Positions 61,371-64,000 of a stretch of 64,000 nucleotides of DNA are shown in pieces. A program made the position numbers and the translations under genes. The stretch spans positions 28,159,188-28,223,187 of the forward strand of contig OY829654.1 of the NCBI GenBank assembly GCA_963691815.1. The letters run 5' to 3'. Below the pieces are notes generated by a model. The model was not told where the DNA came from and did not search any database. It saw only the letters and a program-made list of their open reading frames with translations. Source of the stretch: Echiichthys vipera (taxonomy: Eukaryota; Chordata; Actinopteri; Perciformes; Trachinidae). Within the stretch, counting starts at the first letter, position 1. Each line of letters opens with the position of its first letter.

Positions 61371-62039
61371 CACAAACTGGAATACAAGCACGGATTATGG
61401 GATAAGCAGTAGGAGTGGACTGGAGTGAAAGTGCAATAAAAAACGAGAGCAAGAGCCAAACAAGAGCTTCAGTGTGGAGGGAGAGCCAGATTTATGGGTT
61501 TCAGGGAAGAATGTGAGGTGTCCAATTCCTCACTTGTCTTCTATCCACAACCCATAATCCTGCCCTTAGAAGCTGGATGAAAAGAAAGGGAGACTTTTTT
61601 TTTGTAACTATGTAACCTTTCATCTTCAGGGTCAAATATTTAGCTGCAAAAGCGCAGGCGACTTCAAATAAAGCAAAGGGAAAAGTGAAGAGGTGGATGT
61701 TGAATTGTTTGCTGGTAAAGAGCCGTGCTGCAGGACTGCACTCACATGCATGTCGGCCCAGCGTGAAATGTACTGTAGGCTGAATTTATGGTCAAGAAAA
61801 TAAGCTCTGAGATGCTCTGTGAAAGCTCTGCGCTTTAATGTTGATCAGTTCTTTTGTAATATTAAATTAAGTCAGATACCATTCATATAACTTGCTTCTT
61901 TTGTATGTTGTATTATCTTATCATTTATTGCATAACTGCTTACTCGCTACAGTGAACGAGCTTACCACACCCCGTTCAATAATTCAGCCAGACATTTGGA
62001 GTGAATTAAGAGTGACCTGACCCACAAGGAGAGGGAGTG

Positions 62040-62042
<3 letters not shown>

Positions 62043-62103
<61 letters not shown>
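62043..62103 (+). repeat. (GT)n then (GA)n microsatellite
   Basis: About 26 GT units directly followed by five GA units. Confidence 0.95.
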
Positions 62104-62104
<1 letters not shown>

Positions 62105-62617
62105 GACATAGACTCCGGGGGGTGGGGAGGGGGGGCATTCGTAGGGGAAACCTGCTTCGCTAAACTATGGGTATTACCTAACATATTTGTTACAACAGGC
62201 GATTCCTCTTTGAAGTTTCTCCCATTTTTTTAACCTTCTGTCGCACCCAAATCCACATGCACATGAATACTCAAGCATGCATGCACATATGGCCACATGC
62301 AGACACAAACACACCCACTGTAACAATAGCGCTTGACCAAACTACTCCAACACATACGCAGTTTGATCACACCTCCACCTTGTGTGTGGTTGTTTCGGTA
62401 ACCTGTCACATCCGGTCACACAGGTTAAAATGAAACACACCCACACACAAGTGACTATTCTGCGGCAATGGAAGTGATGATAGATACTTTTTGTCAACCC
62501 AACAAGCTAAACCACCTGCCTGAATTGGGTCAACATTAGCCATGCATACACCAGACCTATCTCCACTGTGCTGTGTCAGTGCTGGAGAAAAGTTAACATT
62601 CTGGGATAAAATTCAAT

Positions 62618-62695
62618 TCAATTTCAATTCAATTTTATTTATAGTGCAAAATCATAACAAAAGTTATCTCAAGACACTTTACAAAAAATTACTGG
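62618..62695 (+). repeat. short dispersed repeat ('ttttatttatagtgcaaaat' type)
   Basis: Contains attcaattttatttatagtg and 'ttatctcaagacactttaca', a familiar fish repeat piece. Confidence 0.55.
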
Positions 62696-62943
62696 TTTGT
62701 TTTTATTTCTTAAAACATCATAATCGTCTTGGGCGGAGCTAAGCTCCAGCAGCTGCGACAGCGTCCTTGCAACTTAGATATCAGAGAAGGCGGAAGAGGA
62801 AGACAATGCCAGCTAAAATAGGCGGCCAGTGGCAGGCTTTATCCCAACAGTCTACATCCGGTGTGTCAGACACCGTCAACATCGGATTACAACATGAACT
62901 TTTGTTTGTTTGTTTGTGTGTATGTGTGTCAAAGGAAAAAGTT

Positions 62944-63205
62944 AACATGGTTCAGGCATCTAGTAAGGATGCCCCCTGGGCACCTCCCTAGGGAGATGTT
63001 CCAGGCACGTCCAGCTGGGAGGAGGCCTCGGGGAAGACCCAGGACTAGGTGGAGAGATTAGATCTCCACACTGGCCTGGGAACACCTCGGGATCCCCCAG
63101 TTAGAGCTGGTTAATGTGGCCCGTGAAAGGGAAGTTTGGGGTCCCCTGCTAAAGCTGCTGCCCCCGCGACCCGACCCCGGATAAGCGGATGGAGATGAGA
63201 TCCAA
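62944..63205 (+). mobile_element. non-LTR retrotransposon 3' end, copy 2
   Basis: It matches the end of 41518-42131: TWFRHLVRMPPGHLPREMF, then RPAGRRPRGRPRTRWRD, then TAG (63059-63061), then ISTLAWE in the same frame. It keeps the segment with GPLLKLLPP that copy 1 lost. It ends at a GGATAAGCGGATGGAGATGA tail. 5' truncated. Confidence 0.8.
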
Positions 63206-63968
63206 GATCATTTCCCTTTAGAGATTCAGAAAGATGCTTGTAGTTAGAGGCTAGAGGACCTGTTGCCACTGAACAGTGCTTAGAAAAAGAGCAGATGAGC
63301 GTACATATTTTCCCACTCCACAGGATTCAAATGTGTTGATGCTATTTTAATTCTTTCAGTGATGTGATGGAATGGGAGTGGAATTTTGTTTTAGAGTCAA
63401 CATCACACCATGCAGTCAGGGTTTGAGGAGGCCCACGAGGTGAAAATGATTCATCTGACTGCTCAAGAGGCTGGATTTCATTGTGTAACAAAACTATGTA
63501 ACTCTCGTGACTTGCCATTCTGCCTTTATGCACTAAAAACTTTGCGAACTTTGAAACTTTGCATTCAAATTCAAAAGATGAACCGAATCCTGATGAGCAG
63601 CTGATTTGCCTTCAGTCCAATTTGTATGAATTTACATTAATAATCATGGACTGTAAAGCAATAACAAGGCCTCTGCGGTGATAGTTCATGACACAGACGA
63701 TGAACACTGTCTGTGTTTAGTGTTGAATTAGAGTCTTTACATGTCTGGATGCACACACCCGTGTGACAGTGTACTGTGTAAACTGTCTCATGATGGCTGC
63801 TGATGCTTCATCACCTTTTGTGGCCCCTCTTCTGAGAGTGTCAGTTATTGATATAGGTGTACACCTGGTCGATGTGTTCACACCCCCACACCCAGATCTG
63901 AACACATAAAAGTACCTTTCAGTTACTTTCATCTTTCAACCTTATCTATGATCGATAGGAGGGATGAG
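63206..63968. other. intergenic, no recognised feature
   Basis: Nothing recognised. No motif-bearing frame. Confidence 0.45.
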
Positions 63969-64000
63969 GGACCAGTCCCAGTCTGGTCAGATGCGTACAT
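63969..64000 (+). mobile_element. possible start of a second Penelope-like 3' end
   Basis: The last 32 bp (ggaccagtcccagtctggtc then agatgcgtacat) match the Penelope 3' part at 32177-32230, apart from an internal CCTGGT duplication there. It is cut by the window end. Confidence 0.45.

Overview
This is a vertebrate nuclear window, most likely from a ray-finned (teleost) fish. It has intron-containing type II keratin genes with fish-style glycine-rich heads and tails. It also has many small dispersed elements typical of fish genomes: tRNA-derived SINEs, hAT-type MITEs, Penelope-like and non-LTR fragments, a Ty3/gypsy relic, an endogenous retrovirus, and long CA/GT and TTC runs. There are no operons or bacterial signals. 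Nothing here was checked against a database; family names rest on motifs and remembered family features.

Two intact protein-coding genes are supported, both on the minus strand. The first (7405 down to 3076, 9 coding exons, 533 aa) is an epidermal, K5-like type II keratin with very glycine-rich ends. The second (40682 down to 36113, 8 coding exons, 541 aa) is a K8-like type II keratin with the KMIETKDGRVVSESSE-type tail. All splice sites are GT/AG. The rod-coding exons have identical lengths in both genes (209, 61, 96, 165, 126 and 221 or 221+44 bp), so the two are tandem paralogues. Each would pair with a type I keratin, not present here, to form intermediate filaments.

The roughly 28 kb between the two genes (about 7.6-35.5 kb) is mostly transposon debris. 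From left to right it holds a hAT-like remnant containing a LINE 3' end, a dead Ty3/gypsy integrase region, a terminal-inverted-repeat element with three TTAGGG units, hAT MITEs, a SINE, a 6.5 kb defective endogenous retrovirus, a Penelope-like GIY-YIG fragment, and an older dispersed repeat. The retrovirus and the dispersed repeat are each split by a copy of the same Harbinger-like element, which carries a Myb/SANT-like fragment.

The right third (about 41-64 kb) is gene-poor. It has two LINE 3' ends with a shared nonsense codon, a LINE reverse-transcriptase fragment, a SINE, small palindromic elements and a THAP-domain start codon region. It also has a single broken exon of a PAR-6 polarity gene with an in-frame stop. 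No new functional system is evident. The most informative structures are the nested insertions, whose empty site is present in the window, and the orphan PAR-6 exon.
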